Shown piece by piece: positions 34,985 through 45,643 of a stretch of 64,000 nt of DNA (positions are counted from its first letter, which is position 1; every line of letters begins with the position of its first letter). The position numbers and the translations under genes were made by a program. The notes below the pieces were generated by a model. That model was not told the origin of the DNA. It worked only from the letters and a program-made list of their open reading frames with translations, and did not search any database. Origin of the DNA: Chitinimonas arctica (GTDB taxonomy: Bacteria; Pseudomonadota; Gammaproteobacteria; Burkholderiales; Chitinimonadaceae); the NCBI RefSeq assembly GCF_007431345.1, contig NZ_CP041730.1:2046001-2110000 (forward strand), read 5' to 3'.

Positions 34985-36063
34985 CAGAATCCGATCCTTT
35001 CCCTGCGCAGATGCTCAGCCATCTCCTTGGCGCGCCCCTCGCCGCGCAGCAGGTCAAGATAAACCTGCACGGGGCTAGCCAACCAGAGGCCATTGACTTG
35101 CTCGCGAAACAGTAGTTCTCCTGCAGTTTTCGTCTCGATGACAGTGAGGTTTGCTCCTTCGGTGACAAAGCGTGCATCCAGCTCTGCAAATGCCGCATCC
35201 GCGCCAGGGCTGGGTATTAGCCAAGCGCGCACCTGCGATACGCTGGATAAAAACGGCGCATAGCGTTGCGCGGCGGCTTCGAAGCTCACCGCATAGACGA
35301 CCTGATGCTCATCGAAAACCCGCCCCAGGCGCTGGATCTGCGCATCGGACTTCAGCCCGGGTACGTAATAGCGACGCGATATCGGCACGGTTGAGCCCGC
35401 AAGCCGTTCAGCCCATGCGTTTAACAATTCGCCCGGCTCGCGTAAGTGGCGCTCCTTGCCTGGTCCTTTTCCGCGAGACGCAAGCCAATCGAACCGTTCC
35501 AACTCGCCCAAAACATCGGACGCTGTAGAGGGCGCCACTTGGGCACGCAAGGATACGTCTGTAACGCCAAACCAGTCCTGCGGGTGAATCAGAAGCGCAT
35601 GTAGAACATTTGCGCGCCGCCCAGAGAACAGCGATCGCACTGTCTTCTCCTGGGGCTTTGGTTGCGGCTTGTCGATAAGTACATAGACCCCCGGAGCCGA
35701 CAGAAACAGGCTACCGCCACTGTCGTAGTAGCCGACATGCTCCGCCTGAAGTAGTTCCTTCGCCCCGGGCGACAGCGATTCGGCAGCTAGAAGAAATTGG
35801 ACATCGGCTCGGTACACCGAACGTAGTTCTTTGAATTGCGATAGCAGTTGACGTACGTCTCGTGGGCAAGCAGTTTTTTTCGTCGTAATGGCGACTACGA
35901 CCGGCTCGACCGTGGTGCGGAGTCGGACTTCCGCGACTATCTGCCTGAGGCAGGCCAAGGAAGAGTCCCACAGGACCGACTCGACGTCTACATTTGGCAG
36001 CGCCTCAAGCGTGGCCACGAATCGCTCGATCAGAGCACAACCAGGAGAGATATATTCGGTCAT
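34984..36063 (-). CDS. AbiEi-type antitoxin (type IV toxin-antitoxin)
   Basis: The 359-residue product is a long AbiEi-family protein. A winged-helix part around residues 140-215 (LHALLIHPQDWFGVTDVSLR; VAPSTASDVLGELERFDW) supports DNA binding, and the C-terminal part ends with the conserved-looking LWLASPVQVYLDLLRGEGRA region next to the toxin gene. AbiEi proteins block the AbiEii toxin and repress their own promoter by binding inverted repeats. Such a repeat covers the start here. The partner toxin gene is frameshifted, leaving this possibly as an orphan regulator. Confidence 0.8.
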   Translation of the reverse strand: MTEYISPGCALIERFVATLEALPNVDVESVLWDSSLACLRQIVAEVRLRTTVEPVVVAITTKKTACPRDVRQLLSQFKELRSVYRADVQFLLAAESLSPGAKELLQAEHVGYYDSGGSLFLSAPGVYVLIDKPQPKPQEKTVRSLFSGRRANVLHALLIHPQDWFGVTDVSLRAQVAPSTASDVLGELERFDWLASRGKGPGKERHLREPGELLNAWAERLAGSTVPISRRYYVPGLKSDAQIQRLGRVFDEHQVVYAVSFEAAAQRYAPFLSSVSQVRAWLIPSPGADAAFAELDARFVTEGANLTVIETKTAGELLFREQVNGLWLASPVQVYLDLLRGEGRAKEMAEHLRRERIGF

Positions 36064-36107
36064 TTATCGATATTCTCTGTACAGCGAATAATACTGCTAT
36101 ACCGAAT
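36054..36107. promoter_or_regulatory. AbiE operator/promoter region
   Basis: An imperfect inverted repeat (outer arms ATTCGGT and ACCGAAT) overlaps the abiEi ATG at 36061-36063 and extends upstream. GGAGAGAT on the plus strand side is not relevant to the minus-strand start. Autorepression by AbiEi at such repeats is known for the family. The same 54-base arrangement recurs at 33943-33996. Confidence 0.6.
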
Positions 36108-36540
36108 ATAGATAGAAAAACTTGCTCCCCATGCTCAGAAAGGGTGATTTCTCCAATCTTGCCACTCGTCATTTCGTGCGTAGACCGCTCCGGGAGAGGC
36201 AACGAAACGAGACACACGTCCAGACTCTGCGTATCCATCCAAACGTGACCAGTTGGCAGCTTTGGTCCAAGCTGCCCCAGGAAATCCGCACGCAGCCTAT
36301 CCAAGCACCGCCAATGCACGCTCAGAGGATGCGCCTCACGGGCGGAGCAAATCCACACTTGCAGGCTGCCAACACACGCAAACAGGGAGTTCCTGTTTAG
36401 CGGGGCGTTTGCTTTTCAGAAGATTCTGCGGGCCTGAGCGGCACCGAGACGCCCCGACACCGCGCTGGCGCTAGACCTGCGCTCCAGACATGAATGGCAA
36501 AGCTCCAGAGATGAATGGCCAACGACAACCCCGCCCAGCT
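36108..36540. other. Stretch without a convincing gene; contains a short direct repeat
   Basis: Open frames on both strands here lack ribosome-binding sites and protein-like composition. The only structure noted is a tandem direct repeat of GCTCCAGA[C/G]ATGAATGGC at 36481-36498 and 36502-36519 (17 of 18 identical), possibly a remnant of a mobile element. Confidence 0.4.
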
Positions 36541-36568
36541 CTTGAAATGCACCCGCCTCGCCCATATC
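36541..36568 (+). promoter_or_regulatory. Sigma-32 (heat-shock) promoter of groESL
   Basis: CTTGAAA at 36541-36547 and CCCATAT at 36561-36567, separated by 13 bases, match the sigma-32 consensus (CTTGAAA, 13-15 bases, CCCATnT) almost perfectly. It lies directly upstream of the CIRCE operator. Confidence 0.85.
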
Positions 36569-36569
36569 A

Positions 36570-36596
36570 TTAGCACTCGTTAGCAGTGAGTGCTAA
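36570..36596. promoter_or_regulatory. CIRCE operator (HrcA binding site)
   Basis: TTAGCACTC and GAGTGCTAA are separated by exactly 9 bases, a perfect CIRCE inverted repeat. It is the binding site of the HrcA repressor. Together with the sigma-32 promoter it implies dual control of groESL. hrcA itself is not in the window. Confidence 0.95.
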
Positions 36597-36666
36597 CAGC
36601 GAACATCGATTTCCTGATTTTTGCCTGTTACGGCATTGCAGATAATCCCCCAAAGGAGCAGACCCT

Positions 36667-36957
36667 ATGAAGATTCGTCCCCTGCACGACCGCGTCGTGA
36701 TCAAGCGTGTTGAAGCCGAAGAAAAGACCGCCTCGGGCATCGTTCTGCCTGGCAACGCAGCCGAGAAGCCGGACATGGGCGAAGTGGTATCCGTGGGTAC
36801 CGGCAAGCTGCTGGACAATGGTTCGGTGCGCGCCCTGCAGGTCAAGGCCGGCGACAAGGTGATCTTCGGCAAGTACAGCGGCCAGACCGTGAAGGTCGAT
36901 GGCAACGAACTGCTGGTGATGCGCGAAGAAGACATCATGGGCGTGGTCGAAGCCTGA
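36667..36957 (+). CDS. groES: Co-chaperonin GroES
   Basis: GroES caps the GroEL folding chamber. The 96-residue product is full length: MKIRPLHDRVVIKRVEAEEK, the mobile loop region EKTASGIVLPGNAAEKPDMG and the C-terminal LLVMREEDIMGVVEA. AAAGGAG precedes the ATG. It is the first gene of groESL, 70 bases downstream of CIRCE. Confidence 0.98.
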   Translation: MKIRPLHDRVVIKRVEAEEKTASGIVLPGNAAEKPDMGEVVSVGTGKLLDNGSVRALQVKAGDKVIFGKYSGQTVKVDGNELLVMREEDIMGVVEA

Positions 36958-37063
36958 TCGCCTGCGCGATCGAGTAAACGGATATCCCTGAGCGGCCCTT
37001 CCCACGAGGAAGCGCGGCGCCTGGCGCCCCGGCCGCATGGCAACGAATTTGGAGAGTAAGAAC

Positions 37064-38707
<1,644 letters not shown>

Positions 38708-38732
38708 TGTCCGTTTAGCCTTGCGCTATCGA

Positions 38733-38759
38733 GAAAAACCCCGCTACTGCGGGGTTTTT
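38733..38759 (+). terminator. Rho-independent terminator of groESL
   Basis: The inverted repeat AAAAACCCCGC TACT GCGGGGTTTTT ends in a T-tract, 25 bases after the groEL stop. The following 38760-38995 holds no recognisable gene, only the leader of pilY1. Confidence 0.93.
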
Positions 38760-38995
38760 CTTTGCCCGCTTACGGGATAAAATGCCGTTGGTATAGCCAT
38801 CTCGTCCGCTTGTCAGGCAAGATTCCCTTCCTCCCGGGGGAGCTGTTACCTTCCAGCTCAACGAATCCTGCCACCCGACCGGCGCATGCGCCCCGTGGCA
38901 GGCAAGAGTATCCCCGTAAGCGCCGAAGCGCGGCCAGGGACAGATCAGGGCAAATGCATGGCATGGGCCATAGGTATTCAGACAAGGAGCCGGTA

Positions 38996-41900
38996 ATGAA
39001 AAAGAATCAGTTCAAAATAAAGGCGCTATATGCGGGGGTCTGCATGGCCATGGCCAGCCAGGTCGCCCACGCCGCCGCCAGCCCGTATCCAGCACTACCG
39101 CCCACCCTGTCCTCGGCGGTTACGCCCAATATCATGCTGCTGATCGATAACTCGGCCAGTATGTTGCAAGTCGCAGCAGATCCATCTCCGTTTACGCGCG
39201 GGGATCTCTGCCCGGACCCCAACAACAACTGGTCCTCATGCATCAATAATAATACCGGTGGCTGGCGCACTACAATGGATAGCCCTACGCTCACTCCCAA
39301 TAACAAAATGAACGTTGCCAAGGGCGTGGCTAAGGAATTGATCAGACTAAACCAATCCCTGCGCTGGGGGATTGCCTCGTTCCACGTAGCCAACCCCAAT
39401 ACCATAGGCGGCAGCGAACGTGGTGAAGCTGGCATTATCGTTTCGAACATCCTGCAAGCCGATCAAACCACGGGGGGCGTATCCAATAAGACCATATTGG
39501 ATAATGCCATCGATAGCTTACGCGGTAGAACCGCCACGCCGTTGGGTGAAGCCTTGCTGGAGGTCACCCGCTATTTTGAGGGCAAAACGTCCTACACCAA
39601 CAAACCCATCCCCGGCGGCGGCACGACCTATACCAGCCCCATTCAGTACCGCTGCCAAAAGAACTTCACCATCGTATTGACCGACGGCGACTCGACCAAC
39701 GACGACAGGCTGCCTGGCAGCCCCAATGCTGCGATTTCGTACACCAGATGGAATTCCGCGGGCTCGCAGGAAACCAAGAGTTTCTCCGTCTGCACCGGTG
39801 TCAGCGCGAATTGCCCAGCAAGCTTGGAAGGCCAGACCACGACTCCGGGCTTCGGCTCCTCTACGGGTCGCTTCCGCGCGCTGCGTGACGTGGCGAAATA
39901 CGCCAACGACCTGGATATGAAGCCGGGCTCAGGAAACGACGCCGATGGCAAACCGTACGATGACCCGAAATTCCCTAACCAGAATATGCAGACCTATACG
40001 GTGGGTTTCGGGGTGGATAATGACGTTCTGCCCGCAGCTGCCCAGGTCGGCGCCGGGAAATACTATACCGCCCTCGGCCAAGCGGAACTGACCAGCGCCC
40101 TGAGCAACGCCGTGTCCAGTATCATGGCAGCCTCCTCGAATGCCGGCGGGGTGGCGGTGCTGTCCGACTTTGCCCAAGCCGATAACTATGTTTACCAGCC
40201 CGTTTTCAGCCCCGATGGCTGGTATGGCGAGCTGCGCCGCTATAAATTGCTGCCTGACGGCAAATTCGATTTCACCTCCTTGCTGGAAGCGAATGCGGTG
40301 CTGAAGCCGCGTGCCGCAAGCTCTCGCCTTATTTATTCCGCCAAGACGGATGCAAGCTCGACCACGGCTTTTGTCTTTAACGACACGGCAGGGCTCAGCG
40401 CCATGACGGCCGCCCAGAAAGCCTTCCTGGGCGCCACGACACCAGAACAACAAAATGTCATCAATTCGCTGCGCGGCACCAATGTCACCAATTTCCGAGA
40501 CCGGACCAACAATAAGCTGGGCGATATCATCGACGCCCAACCGGTGGTGGTAAGCGTCCCGTTCGGCTACTCCAACGATAGTACCTACACCACCTTCAAG
40601 ACTACCCAGGCCAACCGTGGCATGGTATTCATCGGCTCGAATGACGGCATGCTGCATGGTTTCAATAAAAACAATATGGAGGAAGTGCTCGGCTACATTC
40701 CTTCCTCGGTTTACCCCAACCTCAAGCCCATTACCGACAAAGACTACGGCAACCCCTCTGCGCCGCACGTACACGCTGTGAATGGTCCGTTGCGGCAGGG
40801 TGATGTCAAAATCAGCGGCGCCTGGAAAACCTTGCTGGTCGGCGGCCTGGGCCAGGGCGGGCAAGGCTATTATGCGCTTGACGTGACCACGCAACTCCCG
40901 TCCCCCTCCGCGCCGAACCCCGGCTCAATACCGGCCCCGACTCCCGCCACCACGGTAAAATGGGAATGGAGTGAAGCCAAGGATAAATCGGTCGGGTATT
41001 CCTTCCCCAACTCCATTATCTATAATGTGCGCATGGGGTCCGGTAGCGTCACGCCCGCCGTTGTCCTGACCAATGGTTATGAAAGTGGCTTCGATAACTC
41101 AACCGACCCCGCATACGACGACACGGCCAATAGTTCCGCGCTATTTATTCTCAACGCCAATACGGGCGCGCTGATCAAGAAGATCGCCTTGCCCGCCACC
41201 AGCACCGGCCTATCGGCGCCGGCCGGGGTGGACTTTGGTCAGGATGGCGTGCTTGACTATGTCTACGCTGGCGACGTCAATGGCAATATGTGGCGCTTCG
41301 ACCTGACCTCGGCCGACGCTACCGGCTTCAAGGTGGCAACCAACCCCATCTTTACCGCCAAGAAGGGCACTACCGCCCAGCCCATCATCATGCGACCGGC
41401 CATCCTACCCGTAAACTATGCCGACGGTGCGCCGCACGGCAATCTGGTCATATTCGGCACAGGCAAGTTGTTGACACCGGCGGATCGGACCGACACCAAC
41501 GAGCAAACCCTATACGGCATTTTGGACGAGTTGGCAGCCAACCCAACCACGGTCCCCGCAACAAAACTCGTGGAACAAACCATCATGGCTACCGGCTCGG
41601 TGGTCGACCCCACCAAGCGCGTAGGCAGTTACCGCCGGGTTTCCGACAATACCTTGGACCTTACCAGCAGAACAGAGCTCAATCTGGGATGGTTCGTCGA
41701 CCTGACGGACAGTAGCGAGCGGCTGGTCGCATCGCCCATGCTTTACGATGACCGGGTGTTTTTGGGCACGGGCGTGCCTGTGACGGTCGAGAAGTGCGTG
41801 GCGGGCGGCAAGGGCTGGATCATGGGGCTGAATCCGATGACCGGCGGCGTGATGAAGACAAAGAGCAACAAACCCTTCTCTTTTGTCGATATCAACAACG

Positions 41901-42283
41901 ACCTAAAATCGACTGACGCCGATATGGTCAACTTCGGCGGCACCAACGCTTATGCCAGTGGCTATGGCCTGGACGGCATTCCCACCGAACTGACCTTTGT
42001 TCAGTCGGATCGTGTCATTACCATGCCTACCGTTGCAAATGATGGCAGCACCGCCGGTGGCTCGGTCGCCTTGTACGAAGCCAATTATCAAGCGGTTTAT
42101 ACTGCCAATGCGCCTGCGGGGACACAGGTGGGCCAACCGATACCGCGGCCTGAATCCAAGGACGGCTCCGGCAAGAATTACGACTGTACCGTGGGCACGA
42201 CCAACTGTCCGCCGACGAATATCCTGAAGGCGCCAGGCGGTGTTCGCGTCGTACCGATCAACTTCCGTCAAATCCCGAGGTAG
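38996..42283 (+). CDS. pilY1: Type IV pilus tip adhesin/biogenesis protein PilY1 (PilC)
   Basis: PilY1 is exported, supports pilus assembly with the minor pilins, and acts in adhesion and surface sensing. The 1,095-residue product has a signal peptide (ALYAGVCMAMASQVAHA), an N-terminal von Willebrand A-like domain with MIDAS-type IMLLIDNSASML, and a C-terminal PilC beta-propeller with a calcium-loop-like segment DFGQDGVLDYVYAGDVNGN. ATG 38996 follows AAGGAG. Unlike the common order it precedes fimT-pilV-pilW-pilX-pilE instead of lying between pilX and pilE. Confidence 0.93.
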   Translation: MKKNQFKIKALYAGVCMAMASQVAHAAASPYPALPPTLSSAVTPNIMLLIDNSASMLQVAADPSPFTRGDLCPDPNNNWSSCINNNTGGWRTTMDSPTLTPNNKMNVAKGVAKELIRLNQSLRWGIASFHVANPNTIGGSERGEAGIIVSNILQADQTTGGVSNKTILDNAIDSLRGRTATPLGEALLEVTRYFEGKTSYTNKPIPGGGTTYTSPIQYRCQKNFTIVLTDGDSTNDDRLPGSPNAAISYTRWNSAGSQETKSFSVCTGVSANCPASLEGQTTTPGFGSSTGRFRALRDVAKYANDLDMKPGSGNDADGKPYDDPKFPNQNMQTYTVGFGVDNDVLPAAAQVGAGKYYTALGQAELTSALSNAVSSIMAASSNAGGVAVLSDFAQADNYVYQPVFSPDGWYGELRRYKLLPDGKFDFTSLLEANAVLKPRAASSRLIYSAKTDASSTTAFVFNDTAGLSAMTAAQKAFLGATTPEQQNVINSLRGTNVTNFRDRTNNKLGDIIDAQPVVVSVPFGYSNDSTYTTFKTTQANRGMVFIGSNDGMLHGFNKNNMEEVLGYIPSSVYPNLKPITDKDYGNPSAPHVHAVNGPLRQGDVKISGAWKTLLVGGLGQGGQGYYALDVTTQLPSPSAPNPGSIPAPTPATTVKWEWSEAKDKSVGYSFPNSIIYNVRMGSGSVTPAVVLTNGYESGFDNSTDPAYDDTANSSALFILNANTGALIKKIALPATSTGLSAPAGVDFGQDGVLDYVYAGDVNGNMWRFDLTSADATGFKVATNPIFTAKKGTTAQPIIMRPAILPVNYADGAPHGNLVIFGTGKLLTPADRTDTNEQTLYGILDELAANPTTVPATKLVEQTIMATGSVVDPTKRVGSYRRVSDNTLDLTSRTELNLGWFVDLTDSSERLVASPMLYDDRVFLGTGVPVTVEKCVAGGKGWIMGLNPMTGGVMKTKSNKPFSFVDINNDLKSTDADMVNFGGTNAYASGYGLDGIPTELTFVQSDRVITMPTVANDGSTAGGSVALYEANYQAVYTANAPAGTQVGQPIPRPESKDGSGKNYDCTVGTTNCPPTNILKAPGGVRVVPINFRQIPR

Positions 42284-42311
42284 TAAACCCCCAGGATAGA
42301 TCCGTCGCTTC

Positions 42312-42340
42312 GGCCGCGCGGCGCCAACCGTCGCGCGGCC
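42312..42340 (+). other. Stem-loop between pilY1 and fimT
   Basis: A perfect 9-base stem (GGCCGCGCG and CGCGCGGCC) with an 11-base loop lies 28 bases after the pilY1 stop, with no U-tract. It may reduce read-through or protect the pilY1 mRNA end. The remaining bases to 42489 hold no gene. Confidence 0.45.
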
Positions 42341-42489
42341 GGCAATACAGCGCTGTAGCAGGATAGAATGTCGGCTTTTTGCGGCATCACGGATGCAGTA
42401 ACAGGAGCAGCCTTCGGGCCGCTGCCTTATGTAAGGAATGGTGCGCCAGTCGCCCTTATTTAGTCCATTTAGCGGGAAGTACTCCCACC

Positions 42490-43020
42490 ATGACAATAAA
42501 GACATACCCATACCGGCCAGGCGGTTTTACCCTTATCGAGGTCTTGATCGTGCTGGCGCTGATCGGGGTCATGACCGCGATCGCCGTCCCGTCCATGGCG
42601 CGATACGTGAACAATGCCAAGGTATCCGGCGCCGCCACGGAGATGCTGTACGGCTTGCGGGCAGCGCGTAGCCAGGCCATGGCAACGGGCAATGTCGTTA
42701 CTTTCTGCGCCGCCAGCGCGGCGAATTCCTCGACTTGCAACACGAGCGGCACTGCCGACTGGGCTAACGGCTGGATCATGTTCTCGACCAAGGGCGGGAC
42801 CGCATCCGAGGACAAGCGTTCGAATCAAATCAAGGGCATGACGATCACCAGCAGCCAGACCACGGTCAATGCGCTCACCTTTGCCGCCGGTATAGGCTCG
42901 ACCTCGACGCTTACCTTTACCCTCTGCAAGACCGGCGCCGGTAGCTCGACACCTGGCCGCCAGATTGTCGTCGGTACCAATGGCAAAGCCGTTATCAAAA
43001 CATATAACACCTGCACCTAG
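42490..43020 (+). CDS. fimT: Minor pseudopilin FimT/GspH
   Basis: The 176-residue product has a short leader ending PGG before FTLIEVLIVLALIG, the class III signal cleaved and methylated by PilD, with Glu5 present. The GspH/FimT-type globular domain has two C-terminal cysteines (FTLCKTG; YNTCT). FimT is a minor pilin that helps start pilus assembly and in some bacteria binds DNA for uptake. It heads a five-gene run of minor pilins. Confidence 0.9.
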   Translation: MTIKTYPYRPGGFTLIEVLIVLALIGVMTAIAVPSMARYVNNAKVSGAATEMLYGLRAARSQAMATGNVVTFCAASAANSSTCNTSGTADWANGWIMFSTKGGTASEDKRSNQIKGMTITSSQTTVNALTFAAGIGSTSTLTFTLCKTGAGSSTPGRQIVVGTNGKAVIKTYNTCT

Positions 43021-43031
43021 GGAGCCCGAAC

Positions 43032-43511
43032 ATGAAGTCGCAACAAGGCAGCTTACTGCTGGAAGCCTTGATTACATTGGCCATATTAAGCATCGGCTTG
43101 CTGGGCATCGGGATGCTGCAGGCACGGTCCCTCAACGTCGGCACCGGCAGCTATTACCGCAGCATTGCCTCCGATATCGCCTCGGATCTAGCCGATCGGA
43201 TCAATAGCAATCGCTCCCCTTTTATAGCCGATAGCGATTCCACCGGCGTCATATCCCCGCCCGAATACGTGATGACATGTACAGGGACAAACACCGACAC
43301 CCCGTCGTGTGGTGCAGGCACCTCGCAGGCGCAAAAAGATATGATCGCTTTCCACCAAGCAGTGCGGCAGTTACCGGGCGCAACGGGCAGCATCGCCAAG
43401 AGCAACAATTCCTACACCATCACTATCACCTGGGTTGACAGCAAGCGAGCCAACACTAGCACCAATACCAACAACAATAGCTTCACTACGCAGTTCGCAG
43501 CTCCGGTCTAG
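43032..43511 (+). CDS. pilV: Type IV pilus minor pilin PilV
   Basis: The 159-residue product begins MKSQQGSLLLEALITLAIL, a short prepilin leader with Glu5, followed by LSIGLLGIGMLQARSL, typical of PilV. It is thought to form the priming complex with PilW, PilX and FimT and to sit under PilY1 at the tip. It starts 11 bases after fimT, after GGGAG. Confidence 0.9.
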   Translation: MKSQQGSLLLEALITLAILSIGLLGIGMLQARSLNVGTGSYYRSIASDIASDLADRINSNRSPFIADSDSTGVISPPEYVMTCTGTNTDTPSCGAGTSQAQKDMIAFHQAVRQLPGATGSIAKSNNSYTITITWVDSKRANTSTNTNNNSFTTQFAAPV

Positions 43512-43520
43512 GATAAAATC

Positions 43521-44378
43521 ATGTTTGCACAATCTCCAAACAGCCAGCGCGGCTTCAGCCTTATCGAGCTGATGGTGGGTGGTACGGTCGGCATGGTCAT
43601 GCTGTTCGCGGTTTCGGCGGTTTTTCTCAGCAGCCAGCGAGCATCCCGCCAGCAACGGGCACAATCGGAAATTGCCGAAGAAGGGCGCTACGCGCTGGAT
43701 ACCCTCAAGCGTTTCGTTATGCAGGCCGGCTATCGGCAACCCGACCTCAATATCCCCAGCGCAACCGCCATCTTTCCTCCAGCGCCGCTCAATAGCGAGG
43801 CGATAGGATCGACCGGCAGCGATCTGATACTGCGTTTCCAAGGTTATGGCAGCCTGGCCTATGGCTGTGATGGTGCAGCCATCAATCTTGGCACCGGCAA
43901 CGACTGGAATCAGATGTCCATCGCACTGGATTCCGCCAACAAGAAAATCACCTGCACACCATCATCTGTCGCTACAGGCGGCGCAACTGGCGGAGCCGCC
44001 GGCACGGCGGTGGACTTGGTCGGCGGAACGGACTCTGCAGTGAAAGTTACCGCCTTCGAGCTCCAATTCGGCTACGACGATACCACCAACCCCTCCAAAT
44101 ATGACGTGGGTTGCATGTATAGCAGCACCATACAGGGCGATTGCTTGGCCGATAGCTACAAGACGGCCGCCCAGGTAGGCAGCAACTGGAATCGGGTGGT
44201 GGCGGTACGGGTTTGCCTCAAGATGGAAACGGTCAAGGACGCATTTGAGGTAAGCACTGCACAGAAAGTACTCAGTTGCACCGACGGTAGTATCGCCTCG
44301 CAAAACAGCAAAAAACTGATTCGCACCTTTACCACGACCAGCAGCTTGCGCAATCTGGTCCGGGCGAAAATGGAATAA
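43521..44378 (+). CDS. pilW: Type IV pilus minor pilin PilW
   Basis: The 285-residue product has a prepilin leader ending QRG before FSLIELMVGGTVGMVML, with Glu5, and the PilW-type continuation EIAEEGRYALDTLKRFVMQA followed by GYRQ. It starts 9 bases after pilV and belongs to the same transcription unit. The C-terminal globular domain has four or more cysteines. Confidence 0.9.
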   Translation: MFAQSPNSQRGFSLIELMVGGTVGMVMLFAVSAVFLSSQRASRQQRAQSEIAEEGRYALDTLKRFVMQAGYRQPDLNIPSATAIFPPAPLNSEAIGSTGSDLILRFQGYGSLAYGCDGAAINLGTGNDWNQMSIALDSANKKITCTPSSVATGGATGGAAGTAVDLVGGTDSAVKVTAFELQFGYDDTTNPSKYDVGCMYSSTIQGDCLADSYKTAAQVGSNWNRVVAVRVCLKMETVKDAFEVSTAQKVLSCTDGSIASQNSKKLIRTFTTTSSLRNLVRAKME

Positions 44379-44384
44379 CTCATC

Positions 44385-44930
44385 ATGCCAAATTTTGCTT
44401 CTCCAGCCCGCTCGCGGCAATCCGGCTTTGTCCTGGTCATCTCGCTGATTTTCCTGGTGGCCTTGGTGGTGTATGTCATCTATGCCATGCGCGTCGCCAC
44501 CTTGGGCGAGCGGATCGCCGGCAATGCCAAGCAACGCAATACGGCCTTTTACGCCGCACAGACAGCACTGCGTCGCGGCGAAGCCATGATCCTTGCCCAG
44601 GAAGGCATTGTAAAAAACAACACCGGCACACCACTTACCACGGTAGATGCAATTCCTGGCACCTGGAGCGCAGCGGAGGGCAACACTGCTTCATCCCTGG
44701 AATGCAACCTCGCTACCCTCACAGCCAATTGCGGCCTGCCGGGCGAATCCGGTACACCTAATGCCCGCTGGCTTATCACTGACGCTGCTACCACAAAGTT
44801 TAGTATCAGGCGCCTGAGGAAGGGCTCGGCGGACGGTAACGCGGATTACTATGTGGTCACGGCGATCGGCTATGGCAAGACTACAGATACCGCCGTCGTC
44901 CTCCAGCAAGTCGTCCAGGTAAATACCTAA
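44385..44930 (+). CDS. pilX: Type IV pilus assembly protein PilX
   Basis: The 181-residue product has a leader ending QSG, then FVLVISLIFLVALVVYVIYA without Glu5, as is usual for PilX, and GERIAGNAKQRNTAFYAAQT, which matches the conserved PilX_N region. It starts 6 bases after pilW. It works with the other minor pilins and PilY1 in priming the pilus. Confidence 0.9.
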   Translation: MPNFASPARSRQSGFVLVISLIFLVALVVYVIYAMRVATLGERIAGNAKQRNTAFYAAQTALRRGEAMILAQEGIVKNNTGTPLTTVDAIPGTWSAAEGNTASSLECNLATLTANCGLPGESGTPNARWLITDAATTKFSIRRLRKGSADGNADYYVVTAIGYGKTTDTAVVLQQVVQVNT

Positions 44931-44966
44931 GCGTATCGCTCTCTCCGTCTACTGGAAAACCTTATC

Positions 44967-45365
44967 ATGCCATCCTCTCGTGCACGCGGCTTTACCCTGA
45001 TCGAATTGATGATCGTCGTAGCCATTATCGGCGGCTTGCTGGCGATAGCCCTACCTGCGTATAGCCGCTATATGATCAAGAGCCGCCGTGGCGGCGCCGA
45101 AGCCGCCTTGATTGCCGCCGCGCAAGACTGCGAGCGTTTTTTCACCATGAATCAGACCTATGCAAGCTGCATTCTGACTACCGACGCGGTCTTCGACGAT
45201 ATCAAAAAAGATTATGACATGTCCGTGGATGCCAACGGCATTACCGTCACCCCAAAGACCACCGGCAGACAAAAGAACGATGGCGCGGTTCGGATCGAAT
45301 TTTCCGGGGCGCGTAAATGGGACAAGAACAACAACGCCTCTTTCGAAGCAGGCGAAGTTTTCTAA
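44967..45365 (+). CDS. pilE: PilE-type minor pilin
   Basis: The 132-residue product has a very short leader ending RARG before FTLIELMIVVAIIGGLLAIA, with Glu5, and the PilE-like DCERFFTMNQTYASC region with a likely disulphide. It is small and lies at the end of the minor-pilin run, so it is more likely the minor pilin PilE of the fimT-pilE cluster than the major pilin subunit. Confidence 0.88.
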   Translation: MPSSRARGFTLIELMIVVAIIGGLLAIALPAYSRYMIKSRRGGAEAALIAAAQDCERFFTMNQTYASCILTTDAVFDDIKKDYDMSVDANGITVTPKTTGRQKNDGAVRIEFSGARKWDKNNNASFEAGEVF

Positions 45366-45370
45366 ACCGG

Positions 45371-45401
45371 CAAGGTCAATGGTGCTGCGCCATTGACCTT
45401 G
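45371..45401 (+). terminator. Long hairpin after pilE
   Basis: A perfect 12-base stem (CAAGGTCAATGG and CCATTGACCTTG) with a 7-base loop lies 5 bases after the pilE stop. It has no U-tract but is well placed to end or stabilise the pilin transcript. From here to 45640 no gene is seen. Confidence 0.55.
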
Positions 45402-45643
45402 ATCAAATCTGTCCTATTCTGTATCGAGCGTGCCCGGCCTGGAAACCGCCGAGTGCAATTGCGGCTTTCCTTTATATCCTCGTTAGCACGGCCTTGAAGT
45501 ACGGCCGGCACATTGCTTTTGCATGTCAGATCGGGTTTAATCCGTACAAGGCAGCATTATGCTTTGGTCATATGGGGTTTGCGCGTTATATCGGCAGACC
45601 CTGTGTCACCCCCAGCTATCGTTAAAATAAGGAATTGACTGTG

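Noticed and set aside
36005..36400. Open frames on both strands between AbiE and groESL (36005-36358 minus, 36122-36400 plus)
   Set aside because: No ribosome-binding site, no recognisable domains; the minus frame runs into the AbiE operator.
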